NCBI GenBank assembly: GCA_032622095.1
Contig: CP136063.1
Span: 28,708,987-28,772,986 of the forward strand
Reading direction: 5' to 3'
DNA length: 64,000 bases
Source: Siphonodentalium dalli
Lineage: Eukaryota; Mollusca; Scaphopoda; Gadilida; Siphonodentaliidae
The notes beneath the pieces are model-generated. The model was not told where the DNA came from and did no database searches. It saw only the letters and a list, made by a program, of their open reading frames with translations. Each line of letters opens with the position of its first letter. Position 1 is the stretch's first letter. Positions 24,533 through 37,054 of the stretch are shown here, piece by piece. Made by a program: the position numbers and the translations under genes.

Positions 24533-27200
24533 TAGCAATTTCCTTGCACCAGAGTGTCCCACAAAGCAATCCAAAGCTACGTATATTACGCAAGTCGATC
24601 ATGTTCCGTGGGTGCATTAATTCTGCTGATGGTATCCAGATAATTAATCATGTAATTACGCACGTAAGACTGCCGTCTGATTGAAGACTATATAAATGAA
24701 CAAGTTAAAGTGTTTAAAAATTTATAACTTACAATAAGATTCCGACAGGTATAATGAAACTAAACACTAAAAAGCATCTATGCATTGTCCAATAATACCT
24801 AGCTGGGAGAATTGAATTAAGTATTTCCTGAAATTTCAAGTAGCTTCCGTGAAAATAAAACTGATATATTCCATGTATTCTGTCAATCGTAAAACTATTT
24901 GTGCGCTGTGACGTCATACTGCAGGGTTTGTCTGCAGGAGATATTTATAGCGGCGAAATACGAATGGTAGCAAAATCTTTCAAACTAGGAACTCGTAGCT
25001 TGTCAATAGTCTTGTATTAGTCCAACAACTGACGACCGCTGAGCACTATAGAACAGAGTTTTAGCCAATGTGTTATAAAATATAATTGAGTTTTGGCGGG
25101 AAATGGGGAATATGTGCGCCGTTTGTGTTTGGGGACCCAGGCGGGACAATGAACTAGTATCGACCGTACTTTGACTTCATCTCCATATTGGGTGGGTGGG
25201 CATGGTGGGATATGTTTTTTGTGTTTATCCTCCATGCATGTAATATGGGTCAAATGAATGGTGTTGTCACTATGAATTCCCGCTATAAAGACTGATTTGG
25301 GACAGGTTCCGTATAATAATAGTACGATAGCACAGGATCTCCGAGGTATACCTCCTTTGGTAGGAGAACCGCCTGTAGGCGTATGTTGATCCCCACTCTG
25401 CCTAACTCAGCAATTCGGCATTCTTTGACCAAATTATGTAATCGTACGGTAGCACGGGATCTCGAAGCGTGAGTAGTTTAGTTTCAACCACAGAAATCCC
25501 GTGCAAACAAATATCTGTACTCAGCAGTCCGACCTTGTTCGATGTTAAAGCGACATTTATTACTCTATATATATATATAACGTCGCTATTTCAATGCACA
25601 CCAAACATTACGTTGTAGTTTTGGCGCTTTGCTTTCAAAGGGTTACGCTGTACATCAATTGACCCGCTTTTTCCACCAGTATTCTGTTTAATCCCCGAAC
25701 TCCCGTTGCAACAGGATTTTTTATGACATATTGCTATTAACTTTTGGTACACGTATGAATCAAACAGATCATCTGCGAGGGGAATGAGGCCGTCCTATGG
25801 ACGCTGAGCCGTACTAACGGAAACCCTGCTTAAATTCGCGCAAGTTTCAGTTCTTATTCGTTTCTGAAGATACTTGTATATATTAAAAACGACCACAGAG
25901 TATTTACATCATGTAGACCACAACTGCAAAGTTGTGATGATGGATGTTCATATTATGATCCCAATAATTATTCTCATTCTGAATTTCTGATATTGAATTA
26001 TTTATGGACTGCGTGGAAATCAATGAATTGAACTCGGAAACGGAAAACCACCACCGAGAAGGCAACTGAATTTCGAAAAATGAACACTTGATGGTGGATT
26101 GTGATGATATAACTAACTCAGACTGAATATGGTCACGGTGTCACTCCAGGACGGTGAATAAGTGGACGTGCTCTCATATACATGCGATTTAGACTAGGGG
26201 TATTTCTTACAAGCATTTCAACATCGTCGATGTGACCATGACAGCCCTCGCATTTGGCTACGGCATTCGACAATGCCGAGCGATTTGCTTAAGTAAACAG
26301 CTCTGACTACGGCAGTACACTGCCGTAGCGGATTGCTGACCCGGCACTGACATGAATGGTGTTGAATTAGTTGAATAATCCTCCAAAGATTGAAAGTGAA
26401 TAGTGTTAAAACAATAAAAAGTCAAACTACAAAATCGGGAGTTGAATTTCTCTTATCCATGGTCAAATTCATGCATGACAAAAGAAATAACTGTTAAAAC
26501 AGTCAAGAAGCGGATAGCCAACACCTACCGCGAACTCAAAGTAAGTGACAAATTCAAAACAAAATTGAATCCAAATTATATATTATCCACCCTGTGTCAA
26601 TCAAACAATCCCGGATAATCGACAATGTCGGCTTCTTTGAAAGTGCCCCGCGCTTTCCAAGAAAGTTACTCGATACACAACATTTTAGTCACAGAGTAGC
26701 ATTGGAGCCAGTCTGGCAACATGTGTGAAACCGTGTAACAAAGAAGTAGTACGCACATGCGAATTGATCACAATGTGTCAAAGACTTGAATGAGTGATGT
26801 CGGTTATGGTTGATTGACTGTGTCGCATCGTCGACAAATATACACAAGGGCACGTGGTTATAGAAGTACAAGTTTTATTAATGGAAATAGGTCAGACAGC
26901 TGCCGACCTGAAAATCAGTGCAGAAGTCTAGTGATCACGATGACAGACAATTGTATTTAACCAATCGAGTGAGCCGATTCGTTTCAAATTGGGGGAAGGC
27001 GGGGTCTTCACACTAATGATTGACGTGCGTCAGTGATGCATCTGACATCTGGTGTTTGACACTTTGTTGTCACGAGTTCTCGGGGGACATGCACATTATT
27101 ATTACTTACTGTTGAGTGTTAATTGGTATAAACATATTTGTTTTATTTGCTATTCCAATCATCTAAGTGCCCGTCACTTTACGACTGACAATCAGGTATG
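24533..27200. other. Intergenic, minor repeats only
   Basis: No gene recognised. A short direct repeat (GTACGATAGCACAGGATCTC near 25322, CGTACGGTAGCACGGGATCTC near 25443) and a CGGCAGTACACTGCCG hairpin near 26312 are the only structures seen. The right part of the hAT-like shell ends at 25828. Confidence 0.4.
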
Positions 27201-27229
27201 ATGTATCCATGTCCAGGCGACGTCATTCA

Positions 27230-28085
27230 AGAAACTGTATAATTTAATTTCCGAACGGGTCATGGCAGGTTCTGCTGTGATTATGGAGTTGATTTTACTT
27301 AGGACATTGCTGTAACTGATTAGATGGTGGTGAATAATATGCTCAAGATGTTTGCTGCAGATGGATGTTAAAGATACTGGACGGTAGTTTGATGCAGATG
27401 TTTTGTCTCCTTTCTTGTACAATGGAGTAATATATGCCTCTCTCCATTCAGTTGGTATTTTTCCTTTGTTGATTGAGGATTGAAAGAGTTTTGTCAGCAT
27501 TGGTGTAATTTCGGAAGCGACAGTTTTTAATAGTTTTCCGGGAATACTGTCAGGTCCGGTGGCCGTATGTATGTTGATGTTATTGAGAAATTTACTACTC
27601 AGTCTTCGGTGATTATTTCGTCCACTTTATTCTCTGGGATGGGCTCAATGGGTATATTTGTGGTGTCTTCTGTGGTGAATACTGTGCTGATTTAGTATCT
27701 CTGCCTTTGTTTTGGTGTCGCTGTATATAATTCCTCTTCTCTTCAGTGGTGACACTCCTGAACTATCGTTCTTTTCACTCTTGATACAAGTCCATAGTCT
27801 CTTTGATGTTCTCCTTCCATCGTTTTCAGTCACTAAATCCATGATGTATTTGGACTTGATTGCCTTGCATTGTTTGCGACATAAATTTTTTAGTTGTTTG
27901 AAGCGTTCCCAGTCGTGTTTCTTCCCTGTTTTTTTGGCTTTATTATAAGCCTGATGTTTCTTTCTTGACAGATACTTGATTTCTCCATTAATCTATGATT
28001 GGTGGAATCTTGGATGGTACTAGCTGGAGGAGTTGAGTGCAGATGTCTTTGAAAGGCGACCAGAGTGTTTCGATATTAGTCTGGT
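27230..28085 (-). pseudogene. LINE fragment: linker and start of reverse transcriptase
   Basis: Minus-strand non-LTR retrotransposon piece, truncated at both ends. From right to left it encodes LWSPFKDIC, then a basic segment AYNKAKKTGKKHDWERFK, then KRLWTCIKSEK...TKAEILNQ, TATGPDSIPGKLLK and WREAYITPLYKKGDK...NYRPVSLTSI. These are the canonical blocks just before and at the start of Jockey/CR1-type reverse transcriptase. The palm (FADD) and C-terminus are missing. A frameshift and stop near 27600-27640 disable it. Its right end abuts a separate dispersed repeat at CAACGACCAGACTA. Confidence 0.85.
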
Positions 28086-28315
28086 CGTTGAAGCATTGGA
28101 CCTAGAACAAATTGTTTACAAGCTGTTTTTTGTGTCATATTGTCGGGAAGAATGTAGGGAACAACATATCCAAAATCCGCTAAAATCCGCTTTGGGGAAA
28201 ATTCTCTATTGAAAATGGCGTCCATAATGTCTGTTGTTATCGGAAAATACTGAATTCTGCGGCAGATGCTCCAATTAATGCCAAATTCGTAATAAATTGA
28301 AATATACACAAACAT
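28086..28315 (-). repeat. Dispersed repeat with conserved frame, copy A
   Basis: Reads on the minus strand as a frame containing FSPKRILADFGYVVP and KTACKQFVLG. The plus-strand copy at 31189-31350 shares the frame and most residues, without indels across about 40 codons. Function unknown; probably an old mobile element or exon. Confidence 0.45.
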
Positions 28316-31180
28316 TGCTTAATCGTAAACCATATACATGTATGTAGAATATTTTTCCCAAAATGGCCACCAAAATGGACAAAATCGAATGATATTTACA
28401 TTTAGTGCAAAATTGAATAGCTAGTCCTATATGAGTGAACACACGCTCGAATATTGCGAGGAAGAATGACTACAAGTATAAGAGAAACTTTTGATTAGAG
28501 ATGTACGAATTCTTTCTGATGTATCTCACGAGAGAGCAAGCGAAATCAGAGTCTTGTGGAACAGTTAAATCTGGACTTTTGGGCGTCCAGAAACGGAAAA
28601 ATGACGCAGTTTTATCTGTACCGCTAATCTTGAATCGTGTGATATATGTGTAATCAAACAGCTAAACGGGATTTAGTAGGGATGTATTGACTCTGCGGCC
28701 TTTCTCTAGAAGCAGAAATATATGTATTCAGAGCAGTCTCACAAATGAGACCGATCACCATTTATTTTTGATATCTACGGTATAAAACCTTAATAAATTA
28801 ATTGCTATAAAACGGTATGAATTATGTTCATATTGTACTGGGGAGAATGCGTAGATTCTATTGTACGTGTCTCAAAATAGTAGTTATAGTTGCCTCAGAT
28901 CAAGTGATAAAACACGAATATTTCGCTTTTATCACAAGAATGCGTGATGGTGTACCATGAACTAAATTTATTAAATCACAAATGAGTACCATAGACTGTC
29001 TTCAATAAATTCAAAACTTGACCAAAATTGCCTACATAATCGTGTTTATACCTGGAAATTATATTTGGTTGAATTCACCAAGGCCACATCTACGCGAAAC
29101 TTACTACGTTGTCTTCAACCGCATCACCGCGTTCACCCATTTTCCATAATGTTACACATGTCTGTTGCACACAGAACCACAACTAACAATATTGGGTGAA
29201 TGTTCAACGTTGGAATAACATCATAAACGATGATCACCTGATATTTAGCACGATTACGTGGGTGGTAATGGTAATATATTTTCAAACAAAAATATACTGA
29301 AAACTAATAGTGTGCATTGCGCTGTAGCTTATTCTAGTTGTAAAGTGGCCACTGAAGTAATTTTAACAAAATTGTCTACTAAGAAACTGGGTTGGTAGCA
29401 GAATGAAAATTAGTCTTACATACAATGTACTATGTACAGTCTCTTTGACCTGGTGAGATTCGGTGCTAATCCATTGAAGATATGAGTGTTTCTTTACAGT
29501 ATAATAACCATTGCGACATACGTGTATCGTTTATTATCACCGGGAGTGTTGACAATTCCGGAAATATAACTAGTATTTATACCTCTAGAGTATGCACTTA
29601 AATTTCGGCGTTGCATTCAATATTTAATCATCATGCCGAATGAAACTACCATGCACTGTGAGGCGAAACATTAGTTCGTGTGTTGCATGCACAAGCTATT
29701 TTTGTTTTGCCTAACAGTTGGATGTTGGATAAGCAGAACACCCAAACGTTAAAGATGTAAATCATTGGGCAGTTGACTTGCTGTGCAATGACCGATGATC
29801 CTTCAGATTGATCTGTTTTAATGCTGTGTGTACCTTTAAAGATATTTAACAACCGACTTGTATATTGCCAATACGTATTTCACTCTTATGTGGTTACCCA
29901 ATATGTTGCGTTCCACATGGTATGGTTTGGAGTTGTGGCCATTTTGACAGCCATTTCATGGCCACGATTGTATAATTTTTTTGTCCGTGTCACTCTACTT
30001 GCTCCCGCATTCTAATTTAACACAAACTGATACAACGGCATAATTCTGATGCCACTATATCAGGGATGTGCCAATCCCCAAAATAGTCCCGGGCGGGAGG
30101 GTCATCGGTTCGATTGGGCGACCATTGTTCGCCCAATCGGAAGAAAATTTGGATTATTAGCGCCCGCAAATGCGTTTTCCTTGCATTTCAGGTGTAAAAT
30201 ACACCACAAGGTCTCTGACAAATTATCATAAAATAGGGACATTTCATATTTAAAATTTGGGCGAACATAATTTGAAAGTCAGTGTAACTCACCCGGTATA
30301 AGTATCCTCTGCATATTCTTTATATAAATCCAATTATTTAACAAGTTAATCCGGTACAGTAAACTGAAACAGCGGCATTATATCAAAGGCTGTCTGGGAG
30401 AGAACTAACAACAGCGTCACACGAACACGTGCCAATCATCGCCTGAGTACTAATCGCGTCATGTCATATTTCCCACGTGATTTCCTTCTTTTTTCTATAC
30501 ACAGTGACGTATATTTACAATGTTTATACAACTTCTGTTACGTCACACTTTCATGGAATGGACTTTTAATCGCCTATTCTTTCCGTCTGCTCAGTTTAAC
30601 CGCGCCGTGGAAGGGGGCGGCCCTTCAATTACTATACGCATGACCGCGTCTAACGTTTCCTCCACCATGCGGTTTCTGAGACATGATTTGAGCTTTTTAC
30701 TTTTCGAAGTTTGAGTGAAAAATTTCAATAACGACATCGTTTTGGCTTAGGATCATTGAAACTGAGCATTCCAAATTCAACCCGGGACTTTTAACTCCAG
30801 CGCGTGACTTCAGGTCAGCACACGCGGAAAGTATTTGATTATGTCGGCTCTTTGTAATAAAATTCACCGGTCATCGCAGACCTTTTGACACCTCATTAAT
30901 CAAGGCTCCCCGCGTGCTTTATAGGATGCATTAAAATGCCACAGACGGCAACATGTCGTCGCTATCAGACATGCAAGATGTCGTTTTCATCAAGAGAACT
31001 CGGCACAATTTACAATGCGAGTACAGTTGTGATCGTAAAAATGTGCCGGGCGCACCGGTTTGAAAACGTAGTCACTCCCGGGCAATCGTTTTGAGTGGTG
31101 GGCGCCCCCGCCCGGCGCCGCCCGGCGTGAGCACATCCCTGTATATATCGTATAATGACTTATATCGAGAACTGATGTAT
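28316..31180. other. Intergenic, no gene supported
   Basis: AT-rich with only short frames. A GC-rich patch near 31085-31130 (GGGCGCCCCCGCCCGGCG) precedes the copy-B repeat. GCATTTCAGGTGTAAAAT at about 30182 resembles a splice acceptor and partly resembles the one at 31480. Confidence 0.35.
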
Positions 31181-31188
31181 AGGCAACC

Positions 31189-31350
31189 ATGTTGGACGTC
31201 ATCGTGGATAACAAAGTTTCCCCAACGCGGATTTTTGCGCATTTTGGATATGTTGTTCCTGATGCTTTTCCGCATCGAATGACACCGAAAAAAGCCTGTA
31301 AACAATTTGTTCTAGGTTCACCTCAAAATCAAGTCTCAACGACCAGACTA
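31189..31350 (+). repeat. Dispersed repeat with conserved frame, copy B
   Basis: Frame beginning MLDVIVDNKVSPTRIFAHFG, then YVVPDAF and KKACKQFVLG, homologous to copy A in inverted orientation 3 kb away. Homology appears to extend to CAACGACCAGACTA. The protein family is not recognised. Confidence 0.45.
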
Positions 31351-31494
31351 TATAGTCTTTCATGGAGTCTGAAATGCTGTCTGGATCCTTGTTGCTAAAG
31401 ATAACTCATTCATGTCTGCCTTGGACCAGAGATATATCTTCCTTCTGGTTGGTGTATTGTGCTGTAATTTTTGACAATCATCTTTTTTTCATTT

Positions 31495-31716
31495 AGGTGT
31501 AAAATTAAAATGGAAAGTTTTGCACATTACGGACAACAAATTTATTCAAGGGAACGATTCTGTCAGTGCCTCCAGACCAATCTAAGAAAAATGGAATCGG
31601 CCGAGAATAAAATGAATCATCTTCAGCTAAACATGAAACATTATTATTTGGAGAGTGCCGTTCTCAGTTCATTCAAGAACATCACAACTTTTTATCGGAC
31701 ACATAACAATGTATAG
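31495..31716 (+). CDS. Possible terminal exon, unknown protein
   Basis: TTTTTTTCATTTAG immediately before 31497 is a good splice acceptor. The frame after it (CKIKMESFAHYGQQIYSRER, later KMESAENKMNHLQLNMKHYY) stays open to a stop at 31714-31716. The encoded segment is charged and probably helical, without a recognisable domain. No upstream exon can be joined with confidence and no clear AATAAA follows closely. Confidence 0.3.
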   Translation, partial: RCKIKMESFAHYGQQIYSRERFCQCLQTNLRKMESAENKMNHLQLNMKHYYLESAVLSSFKNITTFYRTHNNV

Positions 31717-31779
31717 AAATACCCCAAAACAGGATGTATGCATGTATGGGAGGCCCTTTTCACATTTATTATTTATTTA

Positions 31780-31880
31780 TACTTAAGCGCAAATAACCTA
31801 TCATTTCCGCTTAAGCGCAAGTATTTTTGCTTAAGTGTAAATTTTGCACTTAAGTGCAAATCGTTTGCCTTAATAGGGAG
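31780..31880. repeat. CTTAAGYGCAAAT short tandem repeats
   Basis: Five irregular copies of (C/G)CTTAAG(C/T)G(C/T)AAAT, partly palindromic through CTTAAG. Confidence 0.55.
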
Positions 31881-32438
31881 GTAAAGTGGAAAATGTATTA
31901 TTTTTAGGGTTTCCATGTTAAAAAGACAAAATCCTGACTAAAGTTTAGTACAGAATCTATGAATATACCTTCATGTAATTCCTGACTCCATCTAGCGACA
32001 TGGTCGATTTTCGAAAAACGTACCCATTATCGAAATATCGCACTTCAAAACACATTTATACGAGCAACAGAAATTGGGGAAATTCTGTCAGCCATTGGTG
32101 GAGTTATCGTTCCTGTGTTGAGAAATGTGCTTATTTTACTATGTTGAAAATAAAACAAACTGACTTATGACAACACATGGTCCATAACACAATTGGATAA
32201 TGGTTTGTTGAGTAACACTATTGTTTTCATAAGCAATCACGCCATCGATTACTTATAGTCGGCATCAAGTTTTACGAAAACAACATGTTATTGATGTTTG
32301 TGAAATAGGTACTGAAGATCATACTTTTTAATAAATTATTTATATTTGTTCTCTTTGGAAAAATATACAAAACCTTGTATTCATTTGATAGTGTCGGAGA
32401 ACCCCGAATACAGGCTCTCTTATTCTTAATACTTCATC
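31881..32438. other. Intergenic, nothing recognised
   Basis: AT-rich, no supported feature. Confidence 0.35.
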
Positions 32439-32591
32439 TTAACCCTTTACCCAACAAAACGGCCAAAACCGGCCAAATAAAGCTTCAACAGCCTAAAATA
32501 TCTTCGGTCTGTCTCAATAGAACCATACACATATGGATATCATTGGAACCGGCTCATTGACCACATTGTGATAGTTACAGTTATGCCCTGT

Positions 32592-32660
32592 GCCAATGCA
32601 TTCTCTTATATATGCGAGTCGACCATAGGTCGCCTCGCATATATAAGAGAATGCATTGGC
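32592..32660. repeat. 69-bp hairpin module H1
   Basis: Almost perfect palindrome GCCAATGCATTCTCTTATAT…complement, centred on TCGACCATAGGTCG. Counterparts are at 32742-32812, 36424-36492, 39518-39559 (core lost), 39775-39843, 39908-39976, 55416-55484 and 55569-55637. Confidence 0.9.
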
Positions 32661-32741
32661 CTAAAAAAAATATCTTTTTTTAACACTTTTTACCATTTTT
32701 TCTTACATTCTTTAACAATTTTATAATTTTTAATGTGTTAA

Positions 32742-32812
32742 GCCAATGCATTCTCTTATATATATGCGAGGCGACCTATGGTCAACTCGCATATATAAGA
32801 GAATGCATTGGC
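32742..32812. repeat. 69-bp hairpin module H2
   Basis: Second, oppositely oriented copy inside the same insert. Its outer flank GCACAGGGC mirrors GCCCTGTGC left of H1, so the two hairpins are the subterminal parts of one small inverted-repeat element. Confidence 0.9.
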
Positions 32813-32906
32813 ACAGGGCCGTTCTGTTGGGTAAAGGGTTAATGAAGACATCAGCTCCAGTTGAGCTGCTAATTTGTTTTCCATGAAAAAATGTCATATT
32901 CAACCC

Positions 32907-33838
32907 TAGTCCAAGTCTTCTCGTACTAAAACCGGCTAAGATATTGGGATGGAGGTGCCGGTCTTTAGTCCGAGTTCCAGGCCCATGGTCTCCTTTGACA
33001 CGAGTTAATCGTTAGTGACCCGCTCAAATAAAACCACAATTATATGAAATAAAATATCACAATTGCTACAATAAACGGATAGTTTCCGCAGAAGACATGC
33101 TATTTGATCTGAAACCCACATCGGTTGTGAATTGAAAGCGGTAATTTAATGTGAAAAGAAACTTTTGCCGCAGTGTTTACATATTTTTTAAAGTATGCGA
33201 ACTCAGTTGACCTTGCGAACTGCGTTCGGCATTTTCCGGTGAAAATATTCCGTAGATTTTCAATCAACCACGCACGATGAATTCTCCATTGTAATCGTAA
33301 TTATACGTGACAATAAATAAATTATTACATAGATTAAATACATATTGAAGATATAAATGTAATACATTAAATAAATTACGGGAATTATAACCATCTCACA
33401 GTTTAAAACAGTGTAAACACAATGACCATTAGAATATCATGGGGGCCGCCATTTTGTTTGTATCGAAATTCGTCTCGGCCAAAACAAATACCGGACAATG
33501 CCGAAGTTCTTCGGAACCCGAGTTCGGCTTTCAGTTAAGTAAACAAACAGAAAAAACAGCGATGTTGGTGACAATCAACCGGAATATTCTATGCGTAATT
33601 TAACATGAAAGTTAGATTATTATACACCATTATGACCATAATATGTCTCTCTTTCCGATGTATATAGCATCATGTATTGATTCATTAGGTAAATCGAGTA
33701 AAATACACCACAGATTCCCGCCACAGATCGTGGGCGTAACTCGTGTGATAGGATTGGTATGCAAGCGGGCTGGGACTAAAAACAGCAAATCGCCATCCCA
33801 ATATCTTAGCTGGTTTTAGTACAAGAAGACTGGGACTA
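32907..33838. mobile_element. Mutator-like element copy 2 (empty-site reference)
   Basis: 932 bp, TAGTCCAAGTCTTCTCG to CTGGGACTA, flanked by the 9-bp duplication ATTCAACCC (32898-32906 and 33839-33847). Near-identical to copy 1 apart from terminal divergence, and without the 845-bp nested insertion. GCCGCCATTTTG (YY1-like) is present in this and copy 1. Confidence 0.9.
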
Positions 33839-33847
33839 ATTCAACCC

Positions 33848-34677
33848 AGGTTCAAATAAAATGTCTTATCTTACAAATCGAATGTCATACTAGTATTCAA
33901 GCCAGCTTCAATTCTTTTGCAGATCAAGATCAAACATGGAAGAAGTAGTAGGTCAAACCACCATCATCGAGTTGATTTGAGATGGAAATCGACGAATGGC
34001 AACGACAAGTGAGAGTGCGTATCTTGATACTGACATCTCCATATCCCTGAAAGGTTTTTTGGTAAGTGCTACATGTAGCTTCATCAAACTAATCATTTTG
34101 AACTAAACCAAAAATTTGAATTTTTTAAAATAATGAATAAAAATTGACTATTTAAAAACAATTTTAAATAAAAGTTTTGAACACTAGAGCCATTATAACA
34201 TCTACCGGGGTACCTATAGTTACAACACAATTTTATTGAAATCGGTCCAGGAGTCGGGGAGAAAAATCACGAACAAACCCAAGCCCATGTAGAATCAATC
34301 AATATGCCGTGGCTGTCCGCTAGAAGTTTTATACATCACTATACTTTATACACATGATAGGTTTCCTCTAGCGATAACAAGCAACAAGATGGAGAGAAGT
34401 TTTATACATCACTATACTTTATACACATGATCGGTGTCCTGAGGTATGACAGCAGGAGAATTCTGGGCTGGGGGAATGGGACCCTTAAAATTAAACTCAA
34501 CTGGCTGTTCAACGGGAAAATTTAGCTAAGGGATCGGGGCTGTTGACGGGATCCCATGCTGGTATAGCATAAACCATATGACATATTAAATGTAAATAAT
34601 TCATCTTATCAAAACATTGTTCATTAGAATCATTTACTTTTGTGAATCATCAGTGAATGTAATGATTATTTTACAGT
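33848..34677. other. Intergenic with one 45-bp direct repeat
   Basis: AGAAGTTTTATACATCACTA…CACATGAT occurs at about 34322-34359 and again at 34393-34431. No gene recognised. Confidence 0.5.
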
Positions 34678-34825
34678 CTGGTGACTGTCAGCGGTCCTGG
34701 GTGACTATGTCAGCGGTCCTGGGTGACTATGTCAGCGGTCCTGGGTGACTATGTCAGCGGTCCTGGGTGACTGTCGGCGGTCCTGGGTGACTGCCATCGG
34801 TCCTGGGTGACTATGTCAGCTGTCT
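34678..34825. repeat. 22-bp minisatellite GTCAGCGGTCCTGGGTGACT
   Basis: Six to seven copies of GTCAGCGGTCCTGGGTGACT plus AT. The last copies lack ATG (19-bp variants). Non-coding. Confidence 0.9.
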
Positions 34826-34994
34826 GATGCAGGAGTAGTATCTCCAGCTTGGAATTAAGAGCTCTATTCATTTCATCTGCAACCGGCTTTGTATCTTGGA
34901 TGGTACCAGCATACAAATAGTCCAAGAGAGAGAACTCTATCTTGTTAGACTGGCTTTGTTATCAGATGGCATCAGCATACCAATAACCCAGGTA

Positions 34995-36216
34995 AAATAT
35001 ATTAGGTTAGCATTCATGGTAAATATAATAGGTTAGCATTCAATGTAAATATAATAGGTTAGCATTCATGGAAAATATAATAGGTTAGCATTCATGGTAA
35101 ATATAATAGGTTAGCATTCATGGTAAATATAATAGGTTAGCATTCATGGAAAATATAATAGGTTAGCATTCATGGTAAATATAATAGGTTAGCATTCATG
35201 GTAAATATAATAGGTTAGCATTCATGGTAAATATAATAGGTTAGCATTCAATGTAAATATAATAGGTTAGCATTCATGGAAAATATAATAGGTTAGCATT
35301 CATGGAAAATATAATAGGTTAGCATTCATGGTAAATATAATAGGTTAGCATTCATGGAAAATATAATAGGTTACATTCATGGTAAATATAATAGGTTTGC
35401 ATTCATGGAAAATATAATAGGTTAGCATTCATGGTAAATATAATAGGTTTGCATTCATGGAAAATATAATAGGTTCGCATTCATGGTAAATATAATAGGT
35501 TTGCATTCATGGTAAATATAATAGGTTTGCATTCATGGTAAATATAATAGGTTTGCATTCATGGTAAATATAATAGGTTAGCATTCATGGTAAATATAAT
35601 AGGTTAGCATTCATGGAAAATATAATAGGTTAGCATTCATGGTAAATATAATAGGTTAGCATTCATGGTAAATATAATAGGTTTGCATTCATGGTAAATA
35701 TAATAGGTTAGCATTCAATGTAAATATAATAGGTTAGCATTCATGGAAAATATAATAGGTTAGCATTCATGGAAAATATAATAGGTTAGCATTCATGGAA
35801 AATATAATAGGTTACATTCATGGTAAATATAATAGGTTTGCATTCATGGTAAATATAATAGGTTAGCATTCATGGAAAATATAATAGGTTAGCATTCATG
35901 GTAAATATAATAGGTTAGCATTCATGGTAAATATAATAGGTTAGCATTCATGGAAAATATAATAGGTTACATTCATGGTAAATATAATAGGTTTGCATTC
36001 ATGGTAAATATAATAGGTTAGCATTCATGGAAAATATAATAGGTTAGCATTCATGGTAAATATAATAGGTTTGCATTCATGGTAAATATAATAGGTTTGC
36101 ATTCATGGTAAATATAATAGGTTAGCATTCATGGTAAATATAATAGGTTTGCATTCATGGTAAATATAATAGGTTAGCATTCATGGTAAATATAATAGGT
36201 TAGCATTCATGGAAAA
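34995..36216. repeat. 26-bp minisatellite, about 47 copies
   Basis: Unit AAATATAATAGGTTAGCATT plus CATGGT. Common variants are GGAAAATAT, GGTTTGC, a GGTTACATTC deletion and CAATGT. Flanked by sequence that recurs at 37055-37325 without the array. Confidence 0.97.
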
Positions 36217-36371
36217 TGTTTTAAGATTTTCACTGATAATTTGGGAGTTGAAGTGCAATGATAAATCATCAGATTATATATGGTGATTGTGCTTGTAACT
36301 GACCTCAATCTATTTTGGGACACACTCTGAAGTGGGCAACAAGTAAAATCGGATGCGTCATATTACGACCT

Positions 36372-36833
36372 TTAACCCTTTCAGTGCCAGGTCCGATTTT
36401 TCGTATCAACCCATATACCCTGTGCCAATGCATTCTCTTATATATGCGAGTCGACCATAGGTCGCCTCGCATATATAAGAGAATGCATTGGCCTAACAAT
36501 TGATCATCATTTGTTATTATTTTTTACAATTTTTCACAATTTGAATAATTTTTTCTTAAATTATTTAACAGACTAATTTTGTAGGTTTAGTGCCAGGGAA
36601 TCTTATATTTTTCATGGGCATCAAAATTATTACTATGAATACTTGGTGATAGTTTTGAGTTTTAATATACCCCTAAGGTTTTATCCAGTTTGTTTATAAA
36701 TTCAATATAGCATGCTTAAGCATACCCTAAAAAAATTCAACCCAAAAAAATCTAATTTATTTTTTTTGGGGGCCGATTTTACGTACCGTATATTAGGGCC
36801 GATGAGATCGGCCCCTGGCACTGAAAGGGTTAA
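36372..36833. mobile_element. piggyBac-like TTAA MITE, family 2
   Basis: TTAA at 36372-36375 and 36830-36833, with 16-bp termini CCCTTTCAGTGCCAGG exactly inverted. Inner arms carry CCGAT-rich sequence. It contains one copy of the 69-bp hairpin (36424-36492) after ACCCTGTGCC; the partner hairpin is missing. No transposase. Confidence 0.8.
36424..36492. repeat. 69-bp hairpin module H3
   Basis: Identical in architecture to H1, but inside a different TTAA family, so the hairpin module has moved between host elements. Confidence 0.9.
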
Positions 36834-37054
36834 TTTGATGTATAAAAACCTTTGTTAGAGGGGGGTGCAGCCAACTTATAAACTAGAGGCTTTATGAGAA
36901 TTGGCCCATGGACTAGATGTCTTCCATCAATTCATCAAATAAAAGAATTCTTCATCAGGATCATATACTCTTGTTAAAATTGGACAAATTTAGAAATGTC
37001 TGAATGTAATTGAAATATGATTTACTCTCTTAGTCAGATGTCGGCGGTTGTATC

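Larger units (their letters stand above)
22631..25828. mobile_element. hAT-like element shell, interrupted
   Basis: The left end CAGGGTTTCCACC at 22631 and right end ACGGAAACCCTG ending at 25828 match the CAGGGTTTCCGCT termini of the better preserved element at 49697-50760. Sequence flanking the Mutator-like insertion (…TTTCCTTGCAC…) also matches that element's left part. No matching target duplication is visible. The assignment of both ends to one element is inferred. Confidence 0.4.
32439..32842. mobile_element. piggyBac-like TTAA MITE, family 1 copy 1
   Basis: TTAA at both ends. Termini are CCCTTTACCCAACAAAACGG and CCCTTTACCCAACAGAACGG. Same element as 55386-55790 in reverse orientation and of nearly equal length (404 and 405 bp). 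It contains a CCCTGTGCC-bounded insert with two 69-71 bp hairpins (32592-32660 and 32742-32812). TTAA plus a CCCTTT terminus is characteristic of piggyBac-like elements. No transposase. Confidence 0.8.

Noticed and set aside
32592..32660. tRNA-like or histone 3'-end stem-loop interpretation of the hairpin
   Set aside because: Stem of about 33 bp with a tiny loop, no tRNA arms, no histone stem-loop consensus, and repeated within MITEs.
34678..34825. Coding tandem repeat in GTCAGCGGTCCTGGGTGAC
   Set aside because: Unit length changes between 22 and 19 bp and stops occur; no flanking exon.
36305..36503. Paired opposite-strand frames containing the hairpin (also 39807-40158, 55039-55498)
   Set aside because: The shared peptide pieces come from the 69-bp palindrome read on both strands, not from coding sequence.
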